Origin: DASWIG01 sp036397835 | Lineage (GTDB): Bacteria; Acidobacteriota; Thermoanaerobaculia; Multivoradales; J023 | Assembly: GCA_036397835.1 (NCBI GenBank) | Contig: DASWIG010000439.1 | Span: 1 to 42,101, forward strand | Direction of reading: 5' to 3' | DNA length: 42,101 bases | Shown here: piece by piece, positions 27,157-35,485 of the stretch | How positions within the stretch are numbered: the stretch's first letter is position 1 | Layout: the number at the start of each line of letters is the position of its first letter | Translations under genes and position numbers: made by a program | Notes under the pieces: generated by a model | Databases searched by the model: none | Told to the model about the DNA's origin: nothing | Seen by the model: the letters and a program-made list of their open reading frames with translations, nothing else

Positions 27157-28359
27157 CTACACCAGCTCCTTGATGTACTTCTCGCGCACCAGGCGCCAGA
27201 AGACCACGAAGAACGCGGTCAGCGGGATCGCGAGCAGCATGCCCATGATGCCGTTCAGGGCCGTGCCCCAGAAGAAGATGGCGACCATGATCGCCATCGG
27301 GTGGAGCCCCGTCTGGTCGCCCATGATCTTCGGCGTCAGCACGTAGCCCTCGATCATCTGCACCACCGTGAAGACGATCAGGACGGCCGCCACCTTCAAC
27401 CAGCCGCCGTCCTCCTGGAACAGGGCGATGGGGATCGCCACGCCGAGGCCGACGATGCTGCCGAGGTAGGGGATGACGTTGAGGAAGCCGAGCGTGAGCC
27501 CCAGGAGCCAGCCGTAGCTGAGGCCCACGATCGTGAAGCCGACGGCGAAGAGCACGCCCTGCAGGAAGGCGATCAGGAGCTGGCCGCGGAAGAACGCGAC
27601 CACGATCGCGACGAACTCGCTCACCAGGTAGGCGATGTCCCCGCGCGTCGACTCCTTGAGGAACGGCAACGCCGCGCGCCACCACGCATGACGCCTGGAT
27701 CCGAGGTCGCCGAACAGGATGAAGGCCACGTAGATCGGCACCAGGAACCAGTTGAGCAGGCCGACGAGCACGCCGAAGAAATCGGCGCCGGCCGCCAGCC
27801 CTTTGAGCCCCAGGGCGCGCAGCGCCGAGAGCAGGCTCCCCTCCTGGCCCGACAACGCCGACTCCATCCGCTCCTGGAGGCCGTAACGCTCCCAGAGCTC
27901 GACCATCCGCGGCAGGCGCTCCTCGAACCACTGCCGGGCGTTCTCCCACCACGTCGGCGCCTGGTCCACCAGGTCCCCGATCTGCCCCGCGAGCAGGCCG
28001 CCGAAGACCGTACCGACCCCGACCACCGGCACCAGGATCGACAGGAAGACCAGGACGAGCGCCAGGACCTTGGAGAGACGCCAGCGCTCGAGCCGGCCGC
28101 CGTCCAGCCGCCGGCTCCACCACTTGTAGTAGGGCTCGAGCACCAGGGAGACCACCGCCGCCACCGCCAGCGGCAGGAAGACGTTCGAGAAGGCGCGCAG
28201 GAAGAGCGAGAGCAGCCACAGCAGCGCCCCCAGGGCGCAGAAGATGACGACCGTCGCCAGCACCGTGACCGCCGCCGCCACCGTGGTCTGCTGGCGCTCG
28301 CTCAACCTCAGGGCGGGACCGCGCCGCGGCCCGCTTTCCTCGGATGGATCGTGCGTCAT
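27157..28359 (-). CDS. AI-2E family transporter (PerM/YdiK-like permease)
   Basis: This is a 400-aa multi-pass membrane protein from the ATG at 28359. The hydrophobic pattern is two N-terminal helices (about 27-75), a paired segment near 105-125, a soluble stretch (about 140-200) and a C-terminal helix bundle ending in 'IPLTAFFVVFWRLVREKYIKEL'. The signatures 'GLSYGWLLGLTLGFLNVIPY' and 'QMIEGYVLTPKIMGDQTGLH' are characteristic of the AI-2E/UPF0118 family. Members export diverse small solutes or act in Na+/H+ exchange, so the family name does not prove a quorum-sensing role. It is divergent from the TonB receptor operon. Confidence 0.9.
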   Translation of the reverse strand: MTHDPSEESGPRRGPALRLSERQQTTVAAAVTVLATVVIFCALGALLWLLSLFLRAFSNVFLPLAVAAVVSLVLEPYYKWWSRRLDGGRLERWRLSKVLALVLVFLSILVPVVGVGTVFGGLLAGQIGDLVDQAPTWWENARQWFEERLPRMVELWERYGLQERMESALSGQEGSLLSALRALGLKGLAAGADFFGVLVGLLNWFLVPIYVAFILFGDLGSRRHAWWRAALPFLKESTRGDIAYLVSEFVAIVVAFFRGQLLIAFLQGVLFAVGFTIVGLSYGWLLGLTLGFLNVIPYLGSIVGLGVAIPIALFQEDGGWLKVAAVLIVFTVVQMIEGYVLTPKIMGDQTGLHPMAIMVAIFFWGTALNGIMGMLLAIPLTAFFVVFWRLVREKYIKELV

Positions 28360-28394
28360 CGGACCATTGTAAGGCAGATCGCCACAGGATGAGG

Positions 28395-28400
28395 TATACT
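28395..28400 (+). promoter_or_regulatory. Possible -10 box of the TonB receptor operon
   Basis: TATACT lies 110 bases upstream of the receptor start, in the 151-base gap between the divergent genes at 28359 and 28511. No well-spaced -35 was found, so this is tentative. Confidence 0.25.
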
Positions 28401-28510
28401 CGCGCCCGACTGCGCGCGGGGGGGCGACCGCTTCCCCGTATCCACCAGCCCCGCCATTCTCGTCGTCCCACGCTGCCGGGAGGCACCGGGGAGACTCTCA
28501 GGGAAGCTCT

Positions 28511-30658
28511 ATGTCTCGGAACTGCCGACTCAGGCTCCGGATCCTGATCGCCGGCTGCGTGCTCGCCGCGACCGGGCGAGCCCAACAGGAGGTGGCGCCC
28601 GCCGACATGGACCTCGAGCAGCTCCTGGAGGTCCAGGTCGAGGTCGCGACCGGGTTCGCGCAGCCCCTCTCGCAGGCTCCGGCAGTGGCCAGCGTGATCA
28701 CCGCCGAGGAGATCGCGGAGATGGGCGCCACCGATCTCGACGAGGTGCTCGAGACCGTGCCGGGGCTCCACGTGGGCCTGTCCCAGGGCCGCGGCCTCGA
28801 CCCCGTCTACGGCATCCGCGGCATCCAGTCCTCGACCAGCAGCCAGGTGCTCATCCTGGTCAACGGCGTGCCCGTCACCCAGCTCCTGAACGGCGGGCCG
28901 CTGCTCGGCTTCCAGCTCCCGGTCACCGCGATCGCCCGCGTCGAGGTGATCCGCGGCCCGGGCTCCGCGGTCAACGGCGCCGACGCCTTCGCCGGCGTGG
29001 TCAACGTCATCACCAAGACCGCCGCCGACGTCCGCGGCACCGAGGCGGGGCTGCGCGCCGGCTCCTTCGGCTCGCGCGAGCTCTGGCTCGCCCACGGCGC
29101 CACCTACGGCGGCTGGGACGTGGCCCTCACCGTCGATTGGAGCGAGACCGACGGCGACGACGGCCGCGTCGTCGAGGAGGACCAGCAGACCCAGCTCGAC
29201 AGGGCCTTCGGCACCGAGGCCTCGCTGGCGCCCGGTCCCCTCGACACCGCGCACGAGATCGTCGACGTCCACCTGGAGGCCGCCCGCGGTCCGTGGACGG
29301 CACGGCTGTGGGGCTGGGACAAGGAACGCGGCCTCGGCTTCGGCGTCGCCCCGATCCTCGATCCGGAGGGCTCCCAGCACTCCTCGCAATGGCTCGCCGA
29401 CGTGGTCTACAGCCGCGACGAGATCGCCCCCGGCTGGGACTTCACCCAGCGCCTGAGCTACCTCTTCATCGACCAGGACCAGTCCTTCCACATCTTCCCT
29501 CCCGGCGCCGTGGTGCCCGTCGCCGCCGACGGCAACGTGACCTTCAATCCCGCCGAGATCGTCAACCTGGTGCGCTTCCCCGACGGCGTCATCGGCCAGC
29601 CCGGCGACCAGGAGAGCCACGCCTCGCTCGACTCGGTCGCCGTTCACCACGGCTTCGAGCGCCACCGCTGGCGCCTCAATGCCGGGCTCGTCTTCCAGCA
29701 GCTCGACAGCCACGAGAAGAAGAACTTCGGCCCCGGCGTGATCGACGGCACCCGGCTCGTGGTCGACGGCACCTTGACCGACGTCACCGACACGCCCTTC
29801 GTGTACCTGCGCGACAGCGAGCGCGACCACTGGTACGTGTCGCTGCAGGACGAGTGGTCGATCGCCGCGGACTGGCAACTGACCGCCGGCGTGCGCTACG
29901 ACCATTACTCCGACGTCGGCGGCACCGTCAACCCGCGCCTCGCCCTGGTGTGGAGCGGCCGCGAGCTCACCGCCAAGCTGCTCTACGGCAGCGCCTTCCG
30001 GGCGCCCTCCTTCGGCCAGCTCTTCGTGATCAACAACCCGGCCGGCCTCGGCAATCCCGACCTCGACCCGGAAGAGGTCGACACCATCGAGCTCGCCTTC
30101 GTCTACCGGCCGCTGTCCCGGCTGCGCGCCGCCGCCAACCTCTTCCACTACGAGATCGACGGCCTGATCGACCTCGTGCCCGATCCCGGCGCCACCTCCC
30201 AGACGGCCCAGAACGTCGGCAACCAGGACGGCTACGGCCTCGAGGTCGAGCTCGAATGGGAGGTCACGGGCGCCCTGCGGCTGGAGTCCAACTACGCCTG
30301 GCAGCGCTCCGAGGACGAGGGCACCGGCGCCCGCGTCGCCGAAGCGCCGGGACGCCAGCTCTATCTCGGCGCGGTCTGGGATCCCCGCCCCGGCTGGTCC
30401 CTCTACGGAAAGCTGCACTGGATCGCCGACCGCCGCCGCGCCCTCGACGACCCCCGCCCGCGGCTCGACGACTACGCCCGCGTCGACCTGGTGCTGCGCC
30501 GCCGGCACCTCTTCCGGCAGCGACGCTGGGACCTCGCCGTGACCGCGCGCAACCTCACGGGCGAGATCGGCCGCGAGCCCAGCGACCCCGGCATCCCCAA
30601 CGACTTCCCCCTGGCGGGCCGCGCCCTGTTCGCCGAGATCCGCTTCCACGTCCCGTGA
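28511..30658 (+). CDS. TonB-dependent outer-membrane receptor
   Basis: This is a 715-aa protein. A signal peptide ends near 'ATGRAQQEV'. The plug domain (about 50-180) is clear: 'PAVASVITAEEIAEMGATDL', 'VPGLHVGLSQ', 'VNGVPVTQLLNGGP', 'VEVIRGPGSAVNGADAFAGV'. The rest is a 22-strand-type barrel with 'FRAPSFGQLFVINNPAGLGN' and a conserved C-terminal region. It imports a large or scarce ligand across the outer membrane using TonB energy. The ligand cannot be read from sequence, and no siderophore genes are nearby. A YfiR-family gene starts 5 bases after its stop and a hybrid histidine kinase follows. This suggests the group links uptake or sensing of a ligand to signalling. Confidence 0.93.
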   Translation: MSRNCRLRLRILIAGCVLAATGRAQQEVAPADMDLEQLLEVQVEVATGFAQPLSQAPAVASVITAEEIAEMGATDLDEVLETVPGLHVGLSQGRGLDPVYGIRGIQSSTSSQVLILVNGVPVTQLLNGGPLLGFQLPVTAIARVEVIRGPGSAVNGADAFAGVVNVITKTAADVRGTEAGLRAGSFGSRELWLAHGATYGGWDVALTVDWSETDGDDGRVVEEDQQTQLDRAFGTEASLAPGPLDTAHEIVDVHLEAARGPWTARLWGWDKERGLGFGVAPILDPEGSQHSSQWLADVVYSRDEIAPGWDFTQRLSYLFIDQDQSFHIFPPGAVVPVAADGNVTFNPAEIVNLVRFPDGVIGQPGDQESHASLDSVAVHHGFERHRWRLNAGLVFQQLDSHEKKNFGPGVIDGTRLVVDGTLTDVTDTPFVYLRDSERDHWYVSLQDEWSIAADWQLTAGVRYDHYSDVGGTVNPRLALVWSGRELTAKLLYGSAFRAPSFGQLFVINNPAGLGNPDLDPEEVDTIELAFVYRPLSRLRAAANLFHYEIDGLIDLVPDPGATSQTAQNVGNQDGYGLEVELEWEVTGALRLESNYAWQRSEDEGTGARVAEAPGRQLYLGAVWDPRPGWSLYGKLHWIADRRRALDDPRPRLDDYARVDLVLRRRHLFRQRRWDLAVTARNLTGEIGREPSDPGIPNDFPLAGRALFAEIRFHVP

Positions 30659-30663
30659 GCGCC

Positions 30664-31281
30664 ATGCGAGGCCCGTGGACACCACGCCGCGCGAAGGCCG
30701 GGAGAGGGCGACGACGTCCGACCTCGGCAGGCTGCGCCCTCCTGCTCGCCGCCTGGGGCGGCCTCGCCGGCCCCATCGGCGCCGCGGAGCCCAAGGTCTT
30801 TCCCGAATACCAGGTCAAGGCGGCTCTCCTGGTCAACTTCACCAAGTACGTGGCATGGCCCGAATCGGCGTTCGCCGACGCCGGCCAGCCGCTCCTGATC
30901 TGCATCGCCGGCGCCGACCCCTTCGGCGAGTTCCTCGACGAGACGGTGGCCGGCCGCCTCGGCGACCGCCCGATCGACGTCCGCCGCCTCGACCCGAAAG
31001 AGGAAGCGGCCTGCCACGTCCTCTTCATCAGCCGCGCCGAACGGCGCCGCCAGGGCACGCTCCTGTCCTCGCTCGACGGCCGGGCCGTGCTCACCGTGGG
31101 CGAGAGCGAGCGGTTCCTGCGCGACGGCGGCGGCATCAACCTGCTCATCGGCCACGACAACCGCGTAAGATTCGAGGTCAACCTGGTGGTCACCGACCGG
31201 GCCGGGCTCAAGCTCAGCTCGCGTATGCTCAACCTCGCCGAACGCGTGCTGCGGCCGGACGATGAGAAACGCGGACAATAG
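30664..31281 (+). CDS. YfiR-family (DUF4154) periplasmic protein
   Basis: This is a 205-aa protein from the ATG at 30664. A basic N-terminus and hydrophobic stretch ('AGCALLLAAWGGLAGPIGAA') form a long signal peptide. The mature part has family landmarks: 'EYQVKAALLVNFTKYVAWPE', 'ICIAGADPFGEFLDE', 'CHVLFISRAE', 'VLTVGESERFLRDGGGINLL' and 'LKLSSRMLNLAERVL'. In Pseudomonas, YfiR is a periplasmic repressor of a membrane diguanylate cyclase. Here the downstream gene encodes a histidine kinase instead, so YfiR could modulate its periplasmic sensor, which is an inference. It lies 5 bases after the TonB receptor and 27 bases before the kinase. Confidence 0.88.
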   Translation: MRGPWTPRRAKAGRGRRRPTSAGCALLLAAWGGLAGPIGAAEPKVFPEYQVKAALLVNFTKYVAWPESAFADAGQPLLICIAGADPFGEFLDETVAGRLGDRPIDVRRLDPKEEAACHVLFISRAERRRQGTLLSSLDGRAVLTVGESERFLRDGGGINLLIGHDNRVRFEVNLVVTDRAGLKLSSRMLNLAERVLRPDDEKRGQ

Positions 31282-31308
31282 AGCGTGGACCATGGAGAGG
31301 CACGGACG

Positions 31309-33186
31309 ATGAGGGTGCGGACCTTCCGGGACCTGCCGCTGACCCAGAAGATGTTCGCCATCATCCTGGCGGCGAGCGGGGCCACGCTGCTGATCACCGG
31401 CGTCGCCGTCCTCACCTACGAGCTCACCTTCTTCCAGCCCAACGCCCTGGCCGAGCTCGAGGCCCAGGTCGACATCCTCCGGCCGACGCTGATCGCCGCC
31501 ATCGACTTCTTCAACGCCGAGAACGCCGCCGAAGACCTCGGGAACCTGAGCGCCCGCTCCCCGATCGCCGCCGCCTGCGTCTACGACCGCAACGGCAACC
31601 TCTTCGCCGACTTCGTGGAGAACGGCGACTTCTCCTGCCCCGAGGCGCCGGAGCCCGCCGGCCACGCCTTCCAGAAAGGCGCGCTGCGCCTCTCGAAGCC
31701 GCTGGCGACGACCGACGGGGTCGTGGGGCACCTCTTCGTGCTGCGGCCGCTGCCGCCGCTGCTCGCCCGGCTGCCGCAGTACGCCCTCATGCTCGCCGCC
31801 GTGGTCTTCGCCCTCCTCGCCGTCTCCGCGATCATGACCGCGGCCCTCAAGCGCCTCATCTCCGGACCGATCCTGCGCCTCGCCCGGGCCGCCCACCAGG
31901 TCCGCGACCACGAGGACTACAGCGTGCGGGTGAAGAAGTCCGGCGACGACGAGGTCGGCTATCTCACCGAGGCCTTCAACCAGATGCTCGCCACCATCGA
32001 GCACAACAGCGCCGCCCTGCGGGCCGCCTACCACGAGCAGAAACGGCTCCAGGACCAGCTCCTCCTGGCCCAGAAGATGGAGTCGATCGGCCGCCTCGCC
32101 GGCGGCGTGGCCCACGACTTCAACAACTACCTCACCGTGATCGTCGGCTCCGCCGAGCTGGCCATGAGCCAGCTCTCGCCCGAAAGCCCCTTGCAGCGCC
32201 TGCTCGAGAACGTCCGCAAAGCCACCACCCAGGCCTCCAACCTCACCCGGCAGCTCCTCGCCTTCGCCCGCCAACAGATCATCGCGCCGCGGGTGATCGA
32301 CCCCAACCGCCTCCTGGTCGACATGGAAAAGATGCTGCGCAGCCTGGTCGGCGAGCCCGTCGAGCTGGCCGTCATCCCCCTCGCCGACGTGTGGCCCATC
32401 CGCGCCGACCCCAACCAGATGAGCCACGTGCTCATGAACCTCGCCGTCAACGCCCGCGACGCCATGCCGGAAGGCGGCAAGCTCACCATCGAGACCCGCA
32501 ACGTCGCGGTCGACGACGCCGACGAGACCCCCGAGATCGCCGGCGGCGAATACGTGCTCATCAAGGTCACCGACACCGGCGCCGGCATGACCGCAGCGGC
32601 CCTGCAGCACCTCTTCGAGCCCTTCTTCACCACCAAGGAGCTGGGCAAGGGCACCGGCCTGGGCCTGGCCACCTGCTACGGCATCGTCAAGCAGAGCGGC
32701 GGCCACATCCTGGTCGACAGCGCGCCGGGCCGCGGCACCACCTTCCGCATCTTCTTCGAGCGCAGCCGCGAGGGCGCCGTCGACCGCGCCGCCGTGGGCT
32801 CGCGCATGAACCTGCCCACCGGCGACGAGACGGTGCTCGTGGTCGAGGACAACGCCCTCGTGCGCCAGACCGCCGTCACCCTGCTGCGCGCCCAGGGCTA
32901 CGACGTGCTCGAGGCCGCCGGCGGCCCCGACGCCCTCCGCCTCGTCGAACAGCACGAGGGAGAGATCGACGTCCTGGTCACCGACGTCATGATGCCGCAG
33001 ATGAACGGCAAGGACGTCGCCCAGCGCCTACTCGCCCTGCGGCCGCAGCTCAGGGTGCTCTACGTCTCGGGCTACGCCGAGGTCATCGCCGACCAGGGCG
33101 AGCTCGAGGAAGGCATCGAGTTCCTGCAGAAGCCCTACACGTCCGAGGCGCTCATCCGCCGCGTGCGCACGATGCTGGACGCTTGA
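31309..33186 (+). CDS. Hybrid sensor histidine kinase with C-terminal receiver
   Basis: This is a 625-aa protein. I chose the ATG at 31309, eight bases after GGAGAGG. Two transmembrane helices (about 16-38 and 156-180) bracket a periplasmic sensor of about 115 residues (CHASE8-like). HAMP is at about 182-235. The kinase core has phospho-acceptor His269 in VAHDFNN. The ATPase boxes are 'NLAVNARDAMPEGG' (377-390), 'DTGAGM' and 'GKGTGLGLATCYGIV'. The receiver (about 507-625) has phospho-acceptor Asp559 in VTDVMMP and Lys in 'LQKPY'. All key residues are present. The output partner is not in the window. It sits behind YfiR and a TonB receptor, so an envelope signal is likely. Confidence 0.93.
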   Translation: MRVRTFRDLPLTQKMFAIILAASGATLLITGVAVLTYELTFFQPNALAELEAQVDILRPTLIAAIDFFNAENAAEDLGNLSARSPIAAACVYDRNGNLFADFVENGDFSCPEAPEPAGHAFQKGALRLSKPLATTDGVVGHLFVLRPLPPLLARLPQYALMLAAVVFALLAVSAIMTAALKRLISGPILRLARAAHQVRDHEDYSVRVKKSGDDEVGYLTEAFNQMLATIEHNSAALRAAYHEQKRLQDQLLLAQKMESIGRLAGGVAHDFNNYLTVIVGSAELAMSQLSPESPLQRLLENVRKATTQASNLTRQLLAFARQQIIAPRVIDPNRLLVDMEKMLRSLVGEPVELAVIPLADVWPIRADPNQMSHVLMNLAVNARDAMPEGGKLTIETRNVAVDDADETPEIAGGEYVLIKVTDTGAGMTAAALQHLFEPFFTTKELGKGTGLGLATCYGIVKQSGGHILVDSAPGRGTTFRIFFERSREGAVDRAAVGSRMNLPTGDETVLVVEDNALVRQTAVTLLRAQGYDVLEAAGGPDALRLVEQHEGEIDVLVTDVMMPQMNGKDVAQRLLALRPQLRVLYVSGYAEVIADQGELEEGIEFLQKPYTSEALIRRVRTMLDA

Positions 33187-33202
33187 GAGCTCGACGCCTG
33201 AG

Positions 33203-33970
33203 ATGCCGCCCGCCGTGATGCCGCCCGCCGTGACGCCCTCCGCCCCGCCCCCCGCCGTGCCCGAGCTGCCGCCGCGCACCGTCCACCTCTGGTACGCCGA
33301 CCTCGATCCGCCGGCGGAGGTCGTCGCCGCGCTCGAGCCCCTGCTCCACGCCGACGAGCGCGAGCGCGCCGCGCGCTTCCGCTTCGACAAGCACCGCCGC
33401 CGCTTCATCGTCCGCCGCGGCCAGCTCCGCCGCCTCGCCGGCGCCTACCTCGGCCGTCCGCCGGCCGCCGTCGCCTTCGGCTACGGCGGCCGCGGCAAGC
33501 CCACCGTGGCCGTGCAGCCCGCCCACGCGGCCGGACGCCTCGAGCTCAACCTCTCCGATTCCGAGGACCTCGCCGTGTACGCCTTCGCCCGCGGCCTCGA
33601 GATCGGCGTCGACGTCGAGGTGCTGCGGCCCATGCCCGACGCCCTCAGCATCTCCGAGAGCTTCTTCTCGGCGCGCGAGCGCGAGGCCCTGCGCACCGTG
33701 GAGCCGGAGCGCGTGCCGGAGGCTTTCTTCAACTGCTGGACGCGCAAGGAGGCCTACCTCAAGGCCATCGGCGAGGGCCTCGCCGAGCCCCTCGACTCCT
33801 TCGTCGTCACCCTGCTGCCCGGCGAGCCGCCGCGCTTCCTCCACTTCGATAAGGTGCCCCACGAGGTCGACCTCTGGTCCCTCTACCAGCTTCGCCCCAC
33901 CGCCGGCTCGATCGCCGCTCTGGCCCTGCGCGAGCGCGGATGGTCCTACGTCGAGTGCGGCTGGGTGTGA
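33203..33970 (+). CDS. 4'-phosphopantetheinyl transferase, Sfp type
   Basis: This is a 255-aa protein. The start is ATG 33203, or the second ATG at 33218; a 15-bp tandem repeat encodes MPPAV twice at the very N-terminus, so the true start is unsure. Motifs are 'IGVDVE' (Mg2+ Asp137, Glu139) and 'FNCWTRKEAYLKAIGEGL' (Glu183, Lys187), typical of the Sfp/EntD group. It moves the phosphopantetheine arm of CoA onto carrier proteins. No polyketide, peptide-synthetase or carrier-protein gene is in the window, so it may serve a cluster elsewhere. It follows the kinase by 16 bases and is convergent with the Cys-rich gene. Confidence 0.88.
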   Translation: MPPAVMPPAVTPSAPPPAVPELPPRTVHLWYADLDPPAEVVAALEPLLHADERERAARFRFDKHRRRFIVRRGQLRRLAGAYLGRPPAAVAFGYGGRGKPTVAVQPAHAAGRLELNLSDSEDLAVYAFARGLEIGVDVEVLRPMPDALSISESFFSAREREALRTVEPERVPEAFFNCWTRKEAYLKAIGEGLAEPLDSFVVTLLPGEPPRFLHFDKVPHEVDLWSLYQLRPTAGSIAALALRERGWSYVECGWV

Positions 33971-33995
33971 TCGCCGCCCTCCGTGCGCGGCTTTG

Positions 33996-34943
33996 CTAGC
34001 GTTTGCGGCAGTCACACCGGGGAAGCCATTGAATGCGGCCGTCGGGCAGGCGGCGGGGCTCGCACCTGCAAGATGGATACTTGCCCTGATCGCACGGCTT
34101 CTCGCAGGAATGCTTGAAACAATTCATCTCGCAGACGCCGCCGGCGCCCTCCTCGAGCAGCGGAAGGTCGAGGGCCTCGCCCTCCTTTAGATCCTCGACC
34201 TCGTCGCTGGAGACGACGGGCGCCGGCGTCTCGGCCGCGGGGGATTCAGCTCCTGGCTCGGCCTCGGCCTGTGACCTGTCGCTCGCCGTATACCGGGCGG
34301 TGAGACTGGTCGCCCGCAGGCGGATGAGCTTGCCCGAAAAGCTCTTCTCCTCGCCCTTCAGCAGGGTGTACTTCAGCTCGCCGTCGACTTCCACCTCGAT
34401 GCCGACGCGCTCGCCCGCGCCCGCGGAGCCGCCGACGCACTTGACCTTGTGCGCCCTCGGCGTGGATTCTTTGTAGAGCTCGAACCAGCCGTTGCGTTTG
34501 AGAAGGACGGCCCGCTCACCGGTCACGTCGGGCCACTCGACGTCGTCGGTCGACGTCATCCCCTGCTCTCCTTCCAGGACTTCGGTCGAAAGGCTCGCCG
34601 CGGTCGCTCTCTTGCACCTGCAGCTCACCATCCATTGCTTGAAGCCGTTGGGCAGATTGACCTGTGAGCAGTCACAATCGGCCTCCATGCCGCTGGGGCA
34701 CTCGATCGAGCAGGAGTGGGTGAAACAGGTTTGCTTACAGCTTCGCGACCGGCTCGGACCGATCATGCCTTCGGCGAGCCCGGGAGCGAGCTGTCCGGAA
34801 GCGCCGGCCGGCGCTTCGAGGCCGAGCTCCGCGGCCTGCTCGAGGACCGAAGACGAGCTGGCGGGTGGGCTCTGCGAGGCGCCCGGCAGGGCGCTCAGGA
34901 CGAATATGAGGACGGCGGCGTACACGTTTCTTTGGCGGTGCAT
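33996..34943 (-). CDS. Secreted protein with two 8-cysteine modules flanking a conserved central domain, unrecognised
   Basis: This is a 315-aa protein from the ATG at 34943, with AGGAGG seven bases upstream. Signal peptide about 1-23 ('YAAVLIFVLSALPGASQS'). Two modules, residues 69-110 and 271-312, each have eight cysteines with identical spacing: C-x3-C-x4-C-x3-C-x7-C-x-C-x15-C-x-C. They also share 'CF', 'HSC', 'LP-x-G', 'QW' and a basic end. Between them, residues 143-222 form a domain about 62% identical to the neighbouring 97-aa protein. An acidic linker follows (223-268). Known families: none recognised. The even cysteine count suggests disulfide-bonded modules outside the cytoplasm, or metal binding through the CxC pairs. 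It is next to the small paralogue, near a CHAT/ECF locus, and may be under its control. Confidence 0.8.
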   Translation of the reverse strand: MHRQRNVYAAVLIFVLSALPGASQSPPASSSSVLEQAAELGLEAPAGASGQLAPGLAEGMIGPSRSRSCKQTCFTHSCSIECPSGMEADCDCSQVNLPNGFKQWMVSCRCKRATAASLSTEVLEGEQGMTSTDDVEWPDVTGERAVLLKRNGWFELYKESTPRAHKVKCVGGSAGAGERVGIEVEVDGELKYTLLKGEEKSFSGKLIRLRATSLTARYTASDRSQAEAEPGAESPAAETPAPVVSSDEVEDLKEGEALDLPLLEEGAGGVCEMNCFKHSCEKPCDQGKYPSCRCEPRRLPDGRIQWLPRCDCRKR

Positions 34944-34994
34944 GGTCAGCCTCCTTTCGAAAAAGTCGTGTTCGACGAGTAAGTAGTGCTTGAA

Positions 34995-35017
34995 GGCGGC
35001 GGGAAATTTCACGCCGG
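34995..35017 (-). promoter_or_regulatory. Promoter-like element upstream of the Cys-rich gene
   Basis: Read on the minus strand, CCGGCGTGAAATTT is followed by CGCCGCC and, further on, GCACT and GTCGAAC. The same order appears upstream of the small paralogue (35463-35485). CGTGAAAT lies about 63 bases before the ATG. The remainder of 34944-35083 shows nothing else clear. Confidence 0.4.
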
Positions 35018-35083
35018 TCGATTCCGCATCGGAGGCCGCGCGCGGCCCGGACGGATCCCGGAGCCGCGCACGGCCGTGGGAGG

Positions 35084-35377
35084 CTAACCGTCGGTCGCCG
35101 TGTAGGAGGCGCTGAAGCTGGTCGCCTGAAGCCGGATGTGCTTGCCCCTGAAGCTCTGTTCCTCGCCCTTCCGCAAGGTCTCCTCGAGATTGCCGTCGAC
35201 CTCCACTTCGATGCCGATGCGCTCGCCCTCCCCCTGGACGCCGCCGGTACACTTCACGGTCTTGGTCTTCGGTTCCGTTCCCTTGTAGAGCTTGAACCAG
35301 CCGTCCCTCTTGAACAGGCTTGTCCGGTCACCGACCTCCTCGAGCCGGCCCACGTCGGCCGTAGCGGTTTGCGTCAT
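35084..35377 (-). CDS. Small single-domain paralogue of the Cys-rich protein's central domain
   Basis: This is a 97-aa protein. The start is ATG at 35377 (an adjacent GTG one codon earlier is possible), with AAAGGAG upstream. There is no signal peptide. Residues about 17-96 align without gaps to residues 143-222 of the secreted protein next door, with about 50 of 80 identical. Shared landmarks are 'KR-x-GWF', 'VKC-x-GG', 'GIEVEVDG', 'KGEE-x-SF', 'GK-x-IRL-x-ATS'. It is predicted to be beta-rich with a single Cys. Function unknown. As a cytoplasmic copy of a domain in an exported protein it could be a binding partner, a chaperone or an immunity-like factor. None of these is shown. Confidence 0.75.
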   Translation of the reverse strand: MTQTATADVGRLEEVGDRTSLFKRDGWFKLYKGTEPKTKTVKCTGGVQGEGERIGIEVEVDGNLEETLRKGEEQSFRGKHIRLQATSFSASYTATDG

Positions 35378-35462
35378 CACTGATCTCCTTTCAGCTAGTT
35401 GCCGGTCGAGCCGCGGCGGACCGGAACGTCCGATCCACCGGGTTCGACAAAGAGTGCGCGCC

Positions 35463-35485
35463 GGACGGCGTATATTTCACGTCGG
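35463..35485 (-). promoter_or_regulatory. Promoter-like element upstream of the small paralogue
   Basis: On the minus strand: CCGACGTGAAATAT, then CGCCGTCC, then GCACT and GTCGAAC. This is the same order as at 34995-35017. It lies about 97 bases before the start at 35377, in the 235-base divergent gap to 35613. The same gap has a GGAACGTCC at 35431-35439 and a possible plus-strand -10 (TAGAGT, about 35550). Confidence 0.4.

Noticed and set aside
27157..28359. Evidence for autoinducer-2 quorum sensing
   Set aside because: The AI-2E family name is historical; there is no luxS or AI-2 receptor here and members transport various solutes.
33203..33970. Marker of a nearby NRPS/PKS cluster
   Set aside because: Apart from the phosphopantetheinyl transferase there are no carrier, condensation or ketosynthase domains in the window.
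35431..35439. Third copy of the 31-bp element (GGAACGTCC)
   Set aside because: Only the 9-base half is present; the partner block TGATCCCTCC is missing at the required spacing.
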